Origin: Bacillota bacterium
GTDB lineage: Bacteria > Bacillota > Clostridia > Tissierellales > Sedimentibacteraceae
Length of the DNA: 64,000 nt
Direction of reading: 5' to 3'
Assembly (NCBI GenBank): GCA_023453025.1
Contig: JAEXUD010000014.1
Span: 30,916-94,915 of the forward strand
A model generated the notes under the pieces. That model was not told the origin of the DNA. It was given only the letters and a program-made list of their open reading frames with translations, and did no database searches. A program made the translations under genes and the position numbers. This document shows, piece by piece, positions 34,001 to 43,737 of this stretch; the first letter of the stretch is position 1, and every line of letters begins with the position of its first letter.

Positions 34001-35170
34001 TCATTGCATCCATTGATTTATACGGCTCGCAGTCTCAACAATATCTTCAAAGGATGAAGCAAAAGATAGTCTTACATAACCTTTCCCGTTTTCTCCGAAA
34101 ACAGTTCCGGGAACTACCGCAACACCGCATTCCTCCAGGAGCTTGAAGGAAAATTCCTCTGATGTCATTCCTGTCTTCTTTATATTGAGGAATATATAAA
34201 AGGAACCCTCAGGCTTGAGGCAGGATATGTTTTTTATTTTATTCAACTCCGTGTACAAATACTCGCACCTTCTGTTAAGCTCTGCCCTCATCCCTTCACA
34301 GATATCATTTGATGGGTTTCTAAGTGCTGCGACGGCAGCATATTGAGAAATTGAATTTGTGCATGCCGTTGTCATTGAGCACATACTTAGCATCGGCACG
34401 GTCAACTCTTTAGGAGAAGCAATATATCCTATCCTCCATCCCGTCATGGAATAATACTTTGAGAAACCGTTAAGTATGATGCACCGTTCTCTCATCCCGG
34501 GAAATGCACTGACGCTCTTGTACCTGAAGTCTTCATACATAATTCTTGAATATATTTCATCTGAAAGAACCAGTACATCTGTGCCTTTTAATAAATCCGA
34601 GATTTTTTCAAGAATATCTTCCCTGATGATACTTCCCACAGGATTATTTGGAGAAATAAGAACAAGCATTTTTGTCCTGCTGTTAATAAGCCCTCTTAAC
34701 TGCTCTATATTTATACTGAAATTATTATCTTCAAACAAATCATATGTTCTTATTACCGCACCGGTCAATCTTGCAGTTGATATATAAGCATTATAGCCCG
34801 GGTCCGGAAGCAATATTTCATCGCCCGATTCTAAAAATGACATCATAGAAGCAAAAATTCCCTGAGCCACTCCGGTTGTAACAATTATTTCATCACTTGC
34901 ATAACTCACTCCGATAGTTTTAAATATATCGGAGGCTATTTCTTCTCTCAGCTGCTCTATTCCCGCTGCCGGAGGATAACCTGTCATATTGCTGTCAAGT
35001 GCCTGTTTTGCAGCATTTTTAATATATTCCGGTGTAGGGAAATCCGGCTGGCCTACGGAAAGATCTATTATAGATCTGCCCTGGTCTGCAAGGATACCCG
35101 CCCTTGCATGTACACTTCTTGTTCCTGAAGGCGGAACATTTTTCAGTCTTTCTGCTTGTCTGACATTCAT
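34001..35170 (-). CDS. PLP-dependent class I aminotransferase
   Basis: Start at ATG 35170 chosen (GAGGAG 8 nt upstream) over a GTG 9 nt earlier; 389 aa. Fold-type I motifs: SVGQPDFPTP at the N-terminus, SPNNPVG for cofactor binding, SDEIYSRIMY, and the Schiff-base Lys in GFSKYYSMTGWRIGY; a C-terminal YVRLSFAS. Closest general group is aspartate/aromatic aminotransferase; the exact substrate cannot be read from sequence. Monocistronic, convergent with rqcH. Confidence 0.9.
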   Translation of the reverse strand: MNVRQAERLKNVPPSGTRSVHARAGILADQGRSIIDLSVGQPDFPTPEYIKNAAKQALDSNMTGYPPAAGIEQLREEIASDIFKTIGVSYASDEIIVTTGVAQGIFASMMSFLESGDEILLPDPGYNAYISTARLTGAVIRTYDLFEDNNFSINIEQLRGLINSRTKMLVLISPNNPVGSIIREDILEKISDLLKGTDVLVLSDEIYSRIMYEDFRYKSVSAFPGMRERCIILNGFSKYYSMTGWRIGYIASPKELTVPMLSMCSMTTACTNSISQYAAVAALRNPSNDICEGMRAELNRRCEYLYTELNKIKNISCLKPEGSFYIFLNIKKTGMTSEEFSFKLLEECGVAVVPGTVFGENGKGYVRLSFASSFEDIVETASRINQWMQ

Positions 35171-35289
35171 TTTACACACTCCTCATTATATATTCTCTGT
35201 GTTGTACCGATAGTTGTTAGCTGAAATTTACAATCCTAAAGCACATAAAATAATACATAATAATATAAAATTGTAGCTATAATAAAAAA

Positions 35290-35324
35290 GAGCAAAGTCT
35301 CCGGTTCTCGGAGCTCCTTTGCTC
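35290..35324 (-). terminator. Terminator of the psuK-psuG operon
   Basis: GAGCAAAG (35290-35297) pairs with CTTTGCTC (35317-35324), with an inner CTCCG/CGGAG stem; on the minus strand TTTTTTATT follows. Confidence 0.8.
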
Positions 35325-35397
35325 TTATGCATGTCAGTATACATCAAAAAATCATGCAATGCAACATATTTATTTAAAAATATAATTATTTATAACA

Positions 35398-36312
35398 TTA
35401 CAGCTTGGAAAGCTCAACTGCTATTTCTGCTCCCAAACGTGCATTGTTGTATACGAGCCTTATATTGGATTCAAGGCTTTCTCCTCCTGTTATTTCCTTG
35501 ACTCTTGCTAAAAGAAACGGTGTGGATTCCTTACCTCTTATACCTTTTTCATCGGCGTCTCTGAGTGCATTTTCTATTGCTTTTGTAATTATATCGTAAT
35601 CCATTTGATACTGCTCCTCTATTGGATTGGCGATAACCATGCCTCCCTCAAGCCCCAAATCCCACTTTGCCTTTAATGCTCCGGCTATTTCCTCCGGACT
35701 TTCGATTTTGTAATCAACCTTAAAACCGCTCTTTCTTGTATAGAAAGCAGGCATCTCTTCTGTCATGTACCCTACCACAGGCACACCATGAGTTTCAAGA
35801 TATTCCAATGTCAAGCCGATATCCAGGATGGATTTCGCACCTGCGCACACAACAGCTACATCTGTATGTGCCAGTTCCTCTAAATCCGCAGATATATCAA
35901 ATGTTTCGGCTGCGCCCCTGTGAACACCTCCTATTCCCCCCGTTGCAAACACCTTGATACCGGCTAGAGCTGCAATTATCATCGTAGAGGCCACTGTCGT
36001 AGCTCCGTCCAATTTTTTTGAAATAATGAACGGTATATCTCTCCTGGATGTTTTAATAACATTCTCAGCCTTTCCCAGGTATTCTATTTCTTCATTTGTA
36101 AGTCCTACTTTAAGTTTTCCGTTTAAAATTGCAATAGTTGCAGGTACGGCATTTTTATCTCTGATGATTTTTTCAACATTTACAGCTGTTTCTACATTTC
36201 TGGGATATGGCATACCGTGTGATATAATGGTTGATTCCAACGCTACCACAGGCCTTCCCTTTTCTATTGCTTCCATTACCTCAGGATTGATTTCCAAATA
36301 TTTTTCTAGCAT
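35398..36312 (-). CDS. psuG: Pseudouridine-5'-phosphate glycosidase
   Basis: 304 aa, near the usual 300-312. Conserved segments ALESTIISHGMPYPRN, GGIGGVHRGAAETFDISADL and KSILDIGLTLEYLETHGVPV. Splits pseudouridine 5'-phosphate into uracil and ribose 5-phosphate during RNA turnover. Overlaps the upstream kinase gene by 7 nt, so the two steps of pseudouridine catabolism are co-translated. Confidence 0.95.
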   Translation of the reverse strand: MLEKYLEINPEVMEAIEKGRPVVALESTIISHGMPYPRNVETAVNVEKIIRDKNAVPATIAILNGKLKVGLTNEEIEYLGKAENVIKTSRRDIPFIISKKLDGATTVASTMIIAALAGIKVFATGGIGGVHRGAAETFDISADLEELAHTDVAVVCAGAKSILDIGLTLEYLETHGVPVVGYMTEEMPAFYTRKSGFKVDYKIESPEEIAGALKAKWDLGLEGGMVIANPIEEQYQMDYDIITKAIENALRDADEKGIRGKESTPFLLARVKEITGGESLESNIRLVYNNARLGAEIAVELSKL

Positions 36313-37400
36313 AATTCCAGCTCCTTTATTTTTATATTTATACTCTCTACGGACATGTTCGGGTTTATTGTATTTTCATGAGACAACGCAACTACAGATG
36401 CAGCTGTGGCTATTACGGCACTTTCATTTATATTCCTATTGTTCAGATGTGAATATACCAATGCCGCCATAAAAGCATCACCTGCACCTGTGGTATTGAC
36501 AGGTTTTACGTTACTTGCTTTGATGTGGTTCATTTCACTTTCATCGCAATAGAAAACACCGTTTCTTCCAAGTGTGATAAACACCTTTTTAATTCCCTTG
36601 TTAAGCAGATACTCGCAGTTTCTTTTCAAGCCGTCCTCACTGTTAATTTCAATTCCGGTCATTGCTTCAGCCTCAATTGTATTTGATTTCAGCGTATGGA
36701 TATCTCCGATTAAATGCTTAACTCTTTCAGCCTTTACTGTCGAAACGGTATCCATAAAAAAATCTGTATTTCTGTGATTATTTAAAAGATGCTCGATAAC
36801 ATCAACCGGAATGTTTGTATCTAAAACACATAGTTCGGAATTGTCAATTACATGCTTCTTTCCCTTAATGAAATCAACAGTCATTCTTTCATATACATCC
36901 ATGCTGGATATGGCAACGGACATATCATGAGTTTCATCAAGTATCGCAAGATAAGTAGAAGTGCTTTCACCATTGAGTATCAGACAATCTTTCATGTCCA
37001 ACCCTATAACAGCCGAATCCTCAAGTATCTTGCTGCCGTAGATATCATCACCCAAAACACTTATAAGCTTGGTATCTATACCGAGCCTTACCATATTTTC
37101 ACCGATATTTCTTCCAACTCCCCCAAGCGACATTTTAACGGTTCCCATGTTTGAATCAGCAGCAATCAATCTTTTTTTAGGAATACCATGTATGTCCATA
37201 TTGACACCGCCGACTACAGTCACATATGGATTTTCCTTTACAATATATCCCTTGCCAAGTATTTTGCCCTTTTTAATGAGATTCGTTATGTGAACTGCAA
37301 CAGAGGATCTGGTTATCCCAAGAATTTCTCCCAGTTCACTTTGTGAGATCATCGGATCCTTTTTAATTAAATCAAGTATTTCCTGTTCTCTGTTGGTCAT
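36306..37400 (-). CDS. psuK: PfkB-family kinase with N-terminal winged helix, probable pseudouridine kinase
   Basis: 364 aa from ATG 37400 (GGAGG upstream). The first ~55 residues are a winged helix-turn-helix (NREQEILDLIKKDPMISQSELGEILGITRSSV); the rest is a PfkB sugar kinase with GGVNMDIHG near the start and TTGAGDAFMAALVY containing the catalytic Asp. Paired with psuG, it should phosphorylate pseudouridine; the DNA-binding part could let it regulate its own operon. The combination is common in Firmicutes. Confidence 0.88.
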   Translation of the reverse strand: MTNREQEILDLIKKDPMISQSELGEILGITRSSVAVHITNLIKKGKILGKGYIVKENPYVTVVGGVNMDIHGIPKKRLIAADSNMGTVKMSLGGVGRNIGENMVRLGIDTKLISVLGDDIYGSKILEDSAVIGLDMKDCLILNGESTSTYLAILDETHDMSVAISSMDVYERMTVDFIKGKKHVIDNSELCVLDTNIPVDVIEHLLNNHRNTDFFMDTVSTVKAERVKHLIGDIHTLKSNTIEAEAMTGIEINSEDGLKRNCEYLLNKGIKKVFITLGRNGVFYCDESEMNHIKASNVKPVNTTGAGDAFMAALVYSHLNNRNINESAVIATAASVVALSHENTINPNMSVESINIKIKELELC

Positions 37401-37556
37401 CAATTCCTCCGGTTAATATATGTTTAGTTTATAAGCTTATGTTTATTAATTTTAACACATGCAACTATGCTTTTCAATAGTAATAAAAATTAAAATATCG
37501 TTGATGAACTCTATACAAAAGTGTTATAATTGCTTATTATATTTATGGAGATATTA

Positions 37557-38477
37557 ATGAACGGTCAATTTTCCGATTATAAAAAATTATTAAATAATTG
37601 CACACTGTGCCCAAGAAATTGTCATGCCGACAGAATTGGCGGTCAGAAAGGATATTGCGGAGTAGCTGATGAGCTATTTGTCGCCAGGGCTGCTCTTCAC
37701 ATGTGGGAGGAACCTTGCATTTCCGGTGAAAAGGGCTCGGGCACAGTCTTCTTCAGCGGCTGCTCCGTAGGTTGTGTTTATTGTCAGAATCATAACATTG
37801 CAAAAGGCAAATCAGGTAAAATTATTTCATCACAAAGACTTGCAGAAATTTTTATCGAGCTTCAGAACAAAGACGCACATAATATTAATCTTGTAACACC
37901 GGGGCACTATATTCCTCAAATAATTGATGCTGTAAGTTTAAGCAAGAGCAATGGATTAATTATTCCTATTGTTTATAACACAAGCGGATATGAAAAACCG
38001 GAAACAATAAGAATATTAGATGGAATTGTTGATATTTATCTTCCGGATTTGAAATATATGGATGAGAATATTTCACAGAGGTATTCAAATTGTAAAGATT
38101 ATTTTTCATATGCATCTGCATCCATAAAGGAAATGGCAAAACAGGTTTCCAACCCTGAATTTGACTCAGAGGGCATAATGACAAAGGGAGTGATAGTTCG
38201 TCACATGATGCTTCCCGGATATTTGGAGGATTCCAAAAACATAATAAGGTATCTTTATGAGACATTTGGGGACAAAATTTATATAAGTATTATGAATCAG
38301 TATACACCTCTGCCTCATGTTGCCATGTATCCTGAAATCAACAGAAAAATAACAGATAACGAATATGATGAGTTGATTGATTATGCTCTTGAATTAGGAG
38401 TCGAAAACGGATTTATTCAAGAAGGAGAGACTCAATCAGAAAGCTTTATTCCTGAATTTGACGGAGAAGGCGTATAG
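37557..38477 (+). CDS. Radical SAM protein, PflX/COG1313 type
   Basis: Start at 37557 (GGAG 6 nt upstream) gives 306 aa. An N-terminal Cys-rich segment (CTLCPRNCHADR...GYCG) is followed by the radical SAM motif C-x3-C-x2-C in CSVGCVYCQN, so there is probably a second Fe-S cluster. Resembles putative pyruvate-formate-lyase activating enzymes, but no glycyl radical enzyme gene is nearby, and the substrate is unknown. Confidence 0.85.
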   Translation: MNGQFSDYKKLLNNCTLCPRNCHADRIGGQKGYCGVADELFVARAALHMWEEPCISGEKGSGTVFFSGCSVGCVYCQNHNIAKGKSGKIISSQRLAEIFIELQNKDAHNINLVTPGHYIPQIIDAVSLSKSNGLIIPIVYNTSGYEKPETIRILDGIVDIYLPDLKYMDENISQRYSNCKDYFSYASASIKEMAKQVSNPEFDSEGIMTKGVIVRHMMLPGYLEDSKNIIRYLYETFGDKIYISIMNQYTPLPHVAMYPEINRKITDNEYDELIDYALELGVENGFIQEGETQSESFIPEFDGEGV

Positions 38478-38493
38478 GAGACGATTATCACCC

Positions 38494-39426
38494 TTATTTT
38501 GTTATTTCTATTATTGAATCTTGCAGATGATTAATTATGTCACCTGCTGTCAAGGAATATTCACCCTTATACTTAACACCTATGTCTCCTGCCAAGCCAT
38601 GCAAATATACCGCAGTTATTATTGCATTTTTTATATCTATTTTCTGACCTATTAATGATGTGATAATTCCCGTTAATACATCTCCGCTGCCGGCTGTTGC
38701 CATCCCGGGATTTCCCGTAGTATTGATGTAGACCTGACCGTCGGGACATGCAATTACTGTCCTTGCACCCTTTAACACCAAGTATGCTCTGTATTTCCGG
38801 GAAAAATCAGCCGATCTACTGACAATATCTGTTCTTACGCAATCAACATCCTTTTTTAACAATCCGGCCATTTCTCCATAATGAGGTGTCAGAATAACAG
38901 GCTGCGTACAATTTATAATGTCATTTAAATCAAGTTTATTAATGCCTTCCGCATCAATAACCAAAGGCTTTCTGCAATTATTAATCAGATATTTTAATAT
39001 ATCAGCGTAATAAATTATATTGCTGCATCCTGAACCAGTTGCCACTACATCAGAATAATCAATAATCTCTTTGCGGAGGTTTTCAAAAGAAAAGTTATTT
39101 ACATCATAAGTGCATGTTATAGCTTCCAAGCACATTGATTCAACTACATAATATATTTCATCCGGTATAAAAGCCTTAACAAGTCCCGAACCGCATCTGA
39201 GAGCCGCATTAATATTTAACACAGCGGCACCTGCCATCCCCTTGGAGCCTGATACAAATCCAACCTTTCCATAGGTTCCTTTGTGAGAATTTCTGCTGCG
39301 TTTTTTAATAATATCTTTTACATCATCTAATTCTACCAAACTAATCTTTTTTTCACTGCTAATTTCCGAAATCGGGATTTCATCAGTAATTCCTAAAATG
39401 TAGTTATCTGAATTTCCTTTAATCAT
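38494..39426 (-). CDS. nnrD: ADP-dependent NAD(P)H-hydrate dehydratase
   Basis: 310 aa. YjeF C-terminal kinase-like domain: KVGFVSGSKGMAGAA, TPHYGEMAGLL and the nucleotide motif GNPGMATAGSGDVLTGII. Repairs hydrated NAD(P)H. The N-terminal epimerase domain found in many bifunctional homologues is missing; only ~45 residues precede the dehydratase domain. Convergent with the radical SAM gene, 16 nt apart. Confidence 0.9.
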   Translation of the reverse strand: MIKGNSDNYILGITDEIPISEISSEKKISLVELDDVKDIIKKRSRNSHKGTYGKVGFVSGSKGMAGAAVLNINAALRCGSGLVKAFIPDEIYYVVESMCLEAITCTYDVNNFSFENLRKEIIDYSDVVATGSGCSNIIYYADILKYLINNCRKPLVIDAEGINKLDLNDIINCTQPVILTPHYGEMAGLLKKDVDCVRTDIVSRSADFSRKYRAYLVLKGARTVIACPDGQVYINTTGNPGMATAGSGDVLTGIITSLIGQKIDIKNAIITAVYLHGLAGDIGVKYKGEYSLTAGDIINHLQDSIIEITK

Positions 39427-39461
39427 ATTATCCTCGACTGATAAAATAACGTTACAATTAA

Positions 39462-40091
39462 TTATATTCCATTGGCTAAAAGGAATTCCTCTGTATCTTT
39501 ATTATAAATATAGATTTCACCTGTTTCTATAATATAATGCCATCCGCTGATTTTTAAGTTCCCTGACATAATTCTTTCTTTTATGTACGGATATGTAAGC
39601 AAGTGCTTCAGCTGTTCCAATATATTGCCCTGTTCCATCATCCATGCTCTTACTTCCGGAGCTTCATCCTTGAACTCTTTTAAAATTCTGTTTCTTACAG
39701 GATAACTTAGTTCAAGCCATTTTTTTGTATGCGGCATATTATTTAAATAGTCCGAAGGCTTTAAACAGGCCGCACATCCTCCGCAGTTTGAATGACCGCA
39801 TACTATTATGTTTTCAACTTGTAAATTATTTACGGCATATTCAATCGCAGATGTTGTTGAAACATATTCAGCAGTTTCTCTGTATGGAGGAACTATATTT
39901 GCAATATTCCTGATAATAAACAACTCCCCAGGAAGAGCATCAGTTATCCTGTTAGGATCGACTCGTGAATCGGAACATGAAATAAATAATGTATGAGGTT
40001 TCTGTCCGTCTTTTAATTTTCTGAACAATTCCTTATGCGACTCAAAATCTTCCTTTCTGAATTTAACTATGCCATCTAAAAGCTTCTTCAT
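39462..40091 (-). CDS. Beta-class carbonic anhydrase
   Basis: 209 aa. Zinc ligands Cys39, His100 and Cys103 with the Asp41-Arg43 dyad (CSDSRVDP; GHSNCGGC). Interconverts CO2 and bicarbonate. It follows a flavin-binding protein gene by 22 nt. Confidence 0.95.
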   Translation of the reverse strand: MKKLLDGIVKFRKEDFESHKELFRKLKDGQKPHTLFISCSDSRVDPNRITDALPGELFIIRNIANIVPPYRETAEYVSTTSAIEYAVNNLQVENIIVCGHSNCGGCAACLKPSDYLNNMPHTKKWLELSYPVRNRILKEFKDEAPEVRAWMMEQGNILEQLKHLLTYPYIKERIMSGNLKISGWHYIIETGEIYIYNKDTEEFLLANGI

Positions 40092-40113
40092 AAATCTCCT
40101 TTGAAAATTGTAA

Positions 40114-40578
40114 TTATTTCTGTGCTTTCCCTGTCATATGTTCGATGCTTAGCTTATAAACTCTTGTCGTATCTTTTGCATTTTCAATATATTTTTTTCC
40201 TTTTTCTATAAACTCACTTGAATATTTTTTAATAAGTTCAAGTAAAGCATCTTCCTTTTCTTCTTCACTTGCTTCAGAAACATTACCAAATATAATTACG
40301 CTCTTGTATTTTGTACTAAACTTATCAGGTATGAGTTCAACATCACTGTATACGCAAAATGATGATTTATCGCAGGCTTTTATGTTGTCAAGCTTTTGTC
40401 CTTCCTTTGCGCAGTGAAAATAAATGCTGTTATTATGGTATACATAGTTTAAAGGAACCCCGTATGGATATCCGTTTTCGCACATAGTAGAGAGAACACC
40501 TGCTTCATTGTTTATTAGTACTTCAATGCTTTCTTCCAAAGACAATTGTTTATCTTTTCTTCTCATTTCTCTGAACAT
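40114..40578 (-). CDS. Pyridoxamine 5'-phosphate oxidase-like flavin-binding protein
   Basis: 154 aa, split-barrel fold of the NimA/PNPOx-like group: GVLSTMCENGYPYGVPLNYVY and SIYFHCAKEGQKLDNI. Related proteins bind FMN or haem; some are nitroimidazole reductases. No substrate can be named. Confidence 0.8.
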   Translation of the reverse strand: MFREMRRKDKQLSLEESIEVLINNEAGVLSTMCENGYPYGVPLNYVYHNNSIYFHCAKEGQKLDNIKACDKSSFCVYSDVELIPDKFSTKYKSVIIFGNVSEASEEEKEDALLELIKKYSSEFIEKGKKYIENAKDTTRVYKLSIEHMTGKAQK

Positions 40579-40701
40579 ATTATTTCTCCTTATAATTGAT
40601 TTTTTTAATTAATATACTAAAACATAATATTCTTTGTGACTGTATAAATCTTATAAATTTATTATATACTAAACTAACAACCAAATGAAAGGATTGATTT
40701 T

Positions 40702-40869
40702 ATGAAAAACAATAAAAATAGAATAAAAGACAGAGATAAAAGTAATTCTGATCTAAGAAAAATGGAACCCAGAGACAACGCAGATGTAGGTATAATTAAT
40801 GGTCAAATTTCAGGTATTCATGATGGAGATCACGAGAAAATGAGACCAAAAACCAATCATAAAAACTAG
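40702..40869 (+). CDS. Small hydrophilic protein of unknown function
   Basis: 55 codons starting MKNNKNRIKDRDK, rich in Lys, Asn and Asp, no membrane segment or Cys. AAAGGA precedes the ATG and a clear intrinsic terminator follows, so it looks like a real single-gene unit. Composition is compatible with a small spore protein, but no family motif is visible. Confidence 0.6.
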   Translation: MKNNKNRIKDRDKSNSDLRKMEPRDNADVGIINGQISGIHDGDHEKMRPKTNHKN

Positions 40870-40885
40870 AATGTGGTTTTAATTC

Positions 40886-40920
40886 AGTATTCGACATAGA
40901 AATGCCGAATACTATTTTTT
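40886..40920 (+). terminator. Terminator of the 55-codon gene
   Basis: AGTATTCG (40886-40893) pairs with CGAATACT (40906-40913), followed by ATTTTTT. Confidence 0.8.
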
Positions 40921-40966
40921 AATTTTCATTTTTGCCTACATGTCCATATATGCTGCAATGTTGTTT

Positions 40967-41497
40967 TTATTCCATTATAACAACCTGATTAGTATCATCT
41001 GTCTCTTCCAGCTGTACGCTGATTCTTTCTGTTCTTGAAGTGGGCACGTTTTTGCCGATGAAATCAGCACGTATAGGCAGCTCTCTGTGACCTCTGTCAA
41101 TTAAAACAGCCAGTTCTACATTTTTTGGCCTGCCCTGGTCTACAACTGCATCCAGTGCTGCTCTTACGGTCCTTCCTGTGTACAGTACATCATCCACCAA
41201 CACTACTGTCTTATTTTTAATATCAAAATCAAAACTTTTAACTGACAAGGGGGCTCTGTCGTCTTTTTCATAGTCATCTCTGTAATATGTAATATCCAGA
41301 GGAAACACAGGAACCTTAGAGCCTTCTATTTCTTCTATTTTTTTAACAAGTCTCAGTGCTAATGGCCAGCCCCTGGTCTTTACACCAATAAGAACGATAT
41401 TTTCGACACCTTTATTTTTTTCTATAATTTCATGAGATATTCTAAACAACGCTCTTTCAATTGCTTTTTCGTCCATAATTGTTGCTTTAGTCTTCAT
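40967..41497 (-). CDS. pyrR: Bifunctional pyr operon regulator / uracil phosphoribosyltransferase
   Basis: 176 aa. PRPP-binding loop VVLVDDVLYTGRTVRAALDA and the segment VSVQLEETD near the end. In Firmicutes PyrR binds pyr mRNA leaders with UMP as signal. It overlaps rluD by 11 nt; no pyr biosynthesis genes are inside the window. Confidence 0.93.
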   Translation of the reverse strand: MKTKATIMDEKAIERALFRISHEIIEKNKGVENIVLIGVKTRGWPLALRLVKKIEEIEGSKVPVFPLDITYYRDDYEKDDRAPLSVKSFDFDIKNKTVVLVDDVLYTGRTVRAALDAVVDQGRPKNVELAVLIDRGHRELPIRADFIGKNVPTSRTERISVQLEETDDTNQVVIME

Positions 41498-42461
41498 ACT
41501 GCTTACCTCCGATAACTCTTAACACCTTTTGAAAATAGCCTGGCAGCTGACTGTCAAATTCCATATACTCACCCTTTGAAGGGTGTATGAATCCGATCGA
41601 TTTTGAATGAAGAAGCTGCCCGTTCAAATTGAATTTATTGGTTTTACTGCCATAAACATCGTCGCCTACAACCGGGTGTCCTATATATTTCATATGTACA
41701 CGTATTTGATGAGTCCGCCCTGTTTCGAGTTTTAATTTAACAAGAGTATATTTTCCGAACCGCTCAATCGCCCAATAATTTGTTACCGCATTTTTACTGT
41801 TTTTATACGTAACTGTACGTTTTTTTCTGTCACGATCACTTCTGCCAAGCGGTGCATCTATTGTTCCGGAATCATCCTTTAAGTTTCCTTCAACCAATGC
41901 ATAATAAATTCTGTTTATTGAATGCTCCTTTAAACATTTGGCTAAGAAATTATGTGATTTATCGTTTTTTGCTACAAGCATAAGACCTGATGTATTCATG
42001 TCAAGGCGGTGAACTATTCCCGGGCGCGTAACTCCGTTTATTGAAGATAAATTTTTCAAATGATACATTAATCCATTGACCAGTGTTCCTGAATAATGCC
42101 CCGGAGCCGGATGAACTACCATTCCTTGGGGTTTATTTATCACAGCTAAATCATCATCTTCATAAACAATATCAATAGATATATTTTCGGACATAATATC
42201 TAACGGTTCAGGTTCAGGCATGAGTATGTATATTGAATCATTCAGCTTAACCTTATAATTCGACTTTATTGTTTTCCCGTTAACCGTAACATTTCCATCT
42301 GCAATAAGCTTTTGAACTGAGCTTCGTGACATATCTTCCAGCTGACCTGAAATGTAAACATCAATTCTTTCATTTTCTTTATCAGATGTAATTATTATTT
42401 CACTGTCATCATTTTCTTCTTCGAAATCTTCAATTTTCATCAATTTATTTTTACTATCCAT
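41487..42461 (-). CDS. rluD: RluD-type 23S rRNA pseudouridine synthase
   Basis: Start at 42461 (MDSKNKL) preferred, 8-nt overlap with lspA; 324 aa. N-terminal S4 domain (RIDVYISGQLEDMSRSSVQKLI), then the catalytic domain with HRLDMNTSGLMLVAK containing the catalytic Asp, and GRTHQIRVHM. Modifies uridines in the large rRNA. The lspA-rluD-pyrR order is standard for Firmicutes. Confidence 0.93.
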   Translation of the reverse strand: MDSKNKLMKIEDFEEENDDSEIIITSDKENERIDVYISGQLEDMSRSSVQKLIADGNVTVNGKTIKSNYKVKLNDSIYILMPEPEPLDIMSENISIDIVYEDDDLAVINKPQGMVVHPAPGHYSGTLVNGLMYHLKNLSSINGVTRPGIVHRLDMNTSGLMLVAKNDKSHNFLAKCLKEHSINRIYYALVEGNLKDDSGTIDAPLGRSDRDRKKRTVTYKNSKNAVTNYWAIERFGKYTLVKLKLETGRTHQIRVHMKYIGHPVVGDDVYGSKTNKFNLNGQLLHSKSIGFIHPSKGEYMEFDSQLPGYFQKVLRVIGGKQYED

Positions 42462-42930
42462 TAATTTCACTCTTCTCAAATCTGTTAAAAAGAATCAATA
42501 AGATCATCAATATGGTCCCGCATACAACAAAGCTATCGGCAATATTAAAAATCGGAAAATTATAAAAACTCCCAAATCTTACATCAATGAAATCCACAAC
42601 ATAACTGAACCGAACTCTGTCTATGAAGTTTCCTATGGCACCGCCGGCAATCATTGCAATTGATAATTTGGACATATTACTGATATTCTTGGTTTTAAAA
42701 TATATGTAGGCCAATACAATAAGCATAATAATTGTAACTATTATGAAAAAAACTCTTTGATTTTGAAGTATGCTAAAAGCAGCTCCTTTATTTTCAGCAT
42801 AAGTAAACCTTAGAAAATCGCCTGTTATTTTTATTGAGCCCCCGTTTTTCAATACTTTGATTGCCCATAATTTTGTAATTTGATCAATTATTATAGAAGC
42901 TGCAAAAATTATTCCTATTAAAATGTTCAT
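42454..42930 (-). CDS. lspA: Lipoprotein signal peptidase
   Basis: 158 aa, four membrane helices. The catalytic Asp pair lies in GNFIDRV and FNIADSFV. Cleaves prolipoprotein signal peptides, including those predicted for the lipoproteins in this window. Confidence 0.96.
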   Translation of the reverse strand: MNILIGIIFAASIIIDQITKLWAIKVLKNGGSIKITGDFLRFTYAENKGAAFSILQNQRVFFIIVTIIMLIVLAYIYFKTKNISNMSKLSIAMIAGGAIGNFIDRVRFSYVVDFIDVRFGSFYNFPIFNIADSFVVCGTILMILLILFNRFEKSEING

Positions 42931-42945
42931 ACATAATACCTCACA

Positions 42946-43731
42946 TTATACGTAGTGCTTGATTTCAATCCTATACTTGCCGCTCTTAGTCATCCCGGAA
43001 ATCTTGGAAATTTTAAACCTACCATACCTGCTGATTGAAATCATATCATGTTCTCTTATTTCAGCTGTTATTTTCTCTTCAATTCTCCAGTTTACTTTAA
43101 CATCTCCATTTTTGACCATGCCTGATGCTATTTCTCTGGATTTGTTGATAATGTGTTTTACTACATTATCTAACCTGGTTGAAGAACAAGTTATGTTTAA
43201 TATAACATGCTCTTGTTCCTTGAAATTAATTTCATCAACTTTAATTTTATCTGTTTCCACTTTATTATGACCAATTTTATCTAAATTGTACATTATATAA
43301 TCAGAGATGTCGTTGTGCAGCACTATATCTGCATAATCATCATACACATAGATATCACCTGTCTTATTCCTATCTATACCTAGTGACATTAGTGCCCCCA
43401 GATAATCTTTGTGATTTAATTTTTTAAATTTAGAACGGTTATATATCCTTAAACCTGCTACAAACTCATCTGTGTTTATTTCTTCGAGGAAATCAGGGTA
43501 TAAAATGAAAACTTTCCTCTCACCATGTTCAAATGAGGGGAAAAGTCTGAATTGTACATCATAATTTTTTATAATTGGAAGACAAAGCTCTGCAGCATAT
43601 GGATTTGTAAATTCTGTTACTGCAGAGGTACAGTTTTTATAAACGTACATTGCTTTGCCTGCAACTTTTCGTACTGAGTTTCTTGTTTCTTCATCTTTTA
43701 TAAAATCGTAATATTTATCGAAATCTTTCAT
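42946..43731 (-). CDS. ylmH: YlmH-family S4-domain RNA-binding protein
   Basis: 261 aa. The C-terminal S4 domain (CSSTRLDNVVKHIINKSREIASGMVKNGDVKVN) follows a YlmH-type N-terminal fold. Relatives act in ribosome rescue and are linked to cell division. divIVA, which often lies between ylmH and lspA, is absent here (14-nt gap only). Confidence 0.88.
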   Translation of the reverse strand: MKDFDKYYDFIKDEETRNSVRKVAGKAMYVYKNCTSAVTEFTNPYAAELCLPIIKNYDVQFRLFPSFEHGERKVFILYPDFLEEINTDEFVAGLRIYNRSKFKKLNHKDYLGALMSLGIDRNKTGDIYVYDDYADIVLHNDISDYIMYNLDKIGHNKVETDKIKVDEINFKEQEHVILNITCSSTRLDNVVKHIINKSREIASGMVKNGDVKVNWRIEEKITAEIREHDMISISRYGRFKISKISGMTKSGKYRIEIKHYV

Positions 43732-43737
43732 CTTATC

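Noticed and set aside
33831..34013. A 60-codon gene between rqcH and the aminotransferase
   Set aside because: It overlaps the ends of both flanking genes, has no ribosome binding site and no recognisable motif.
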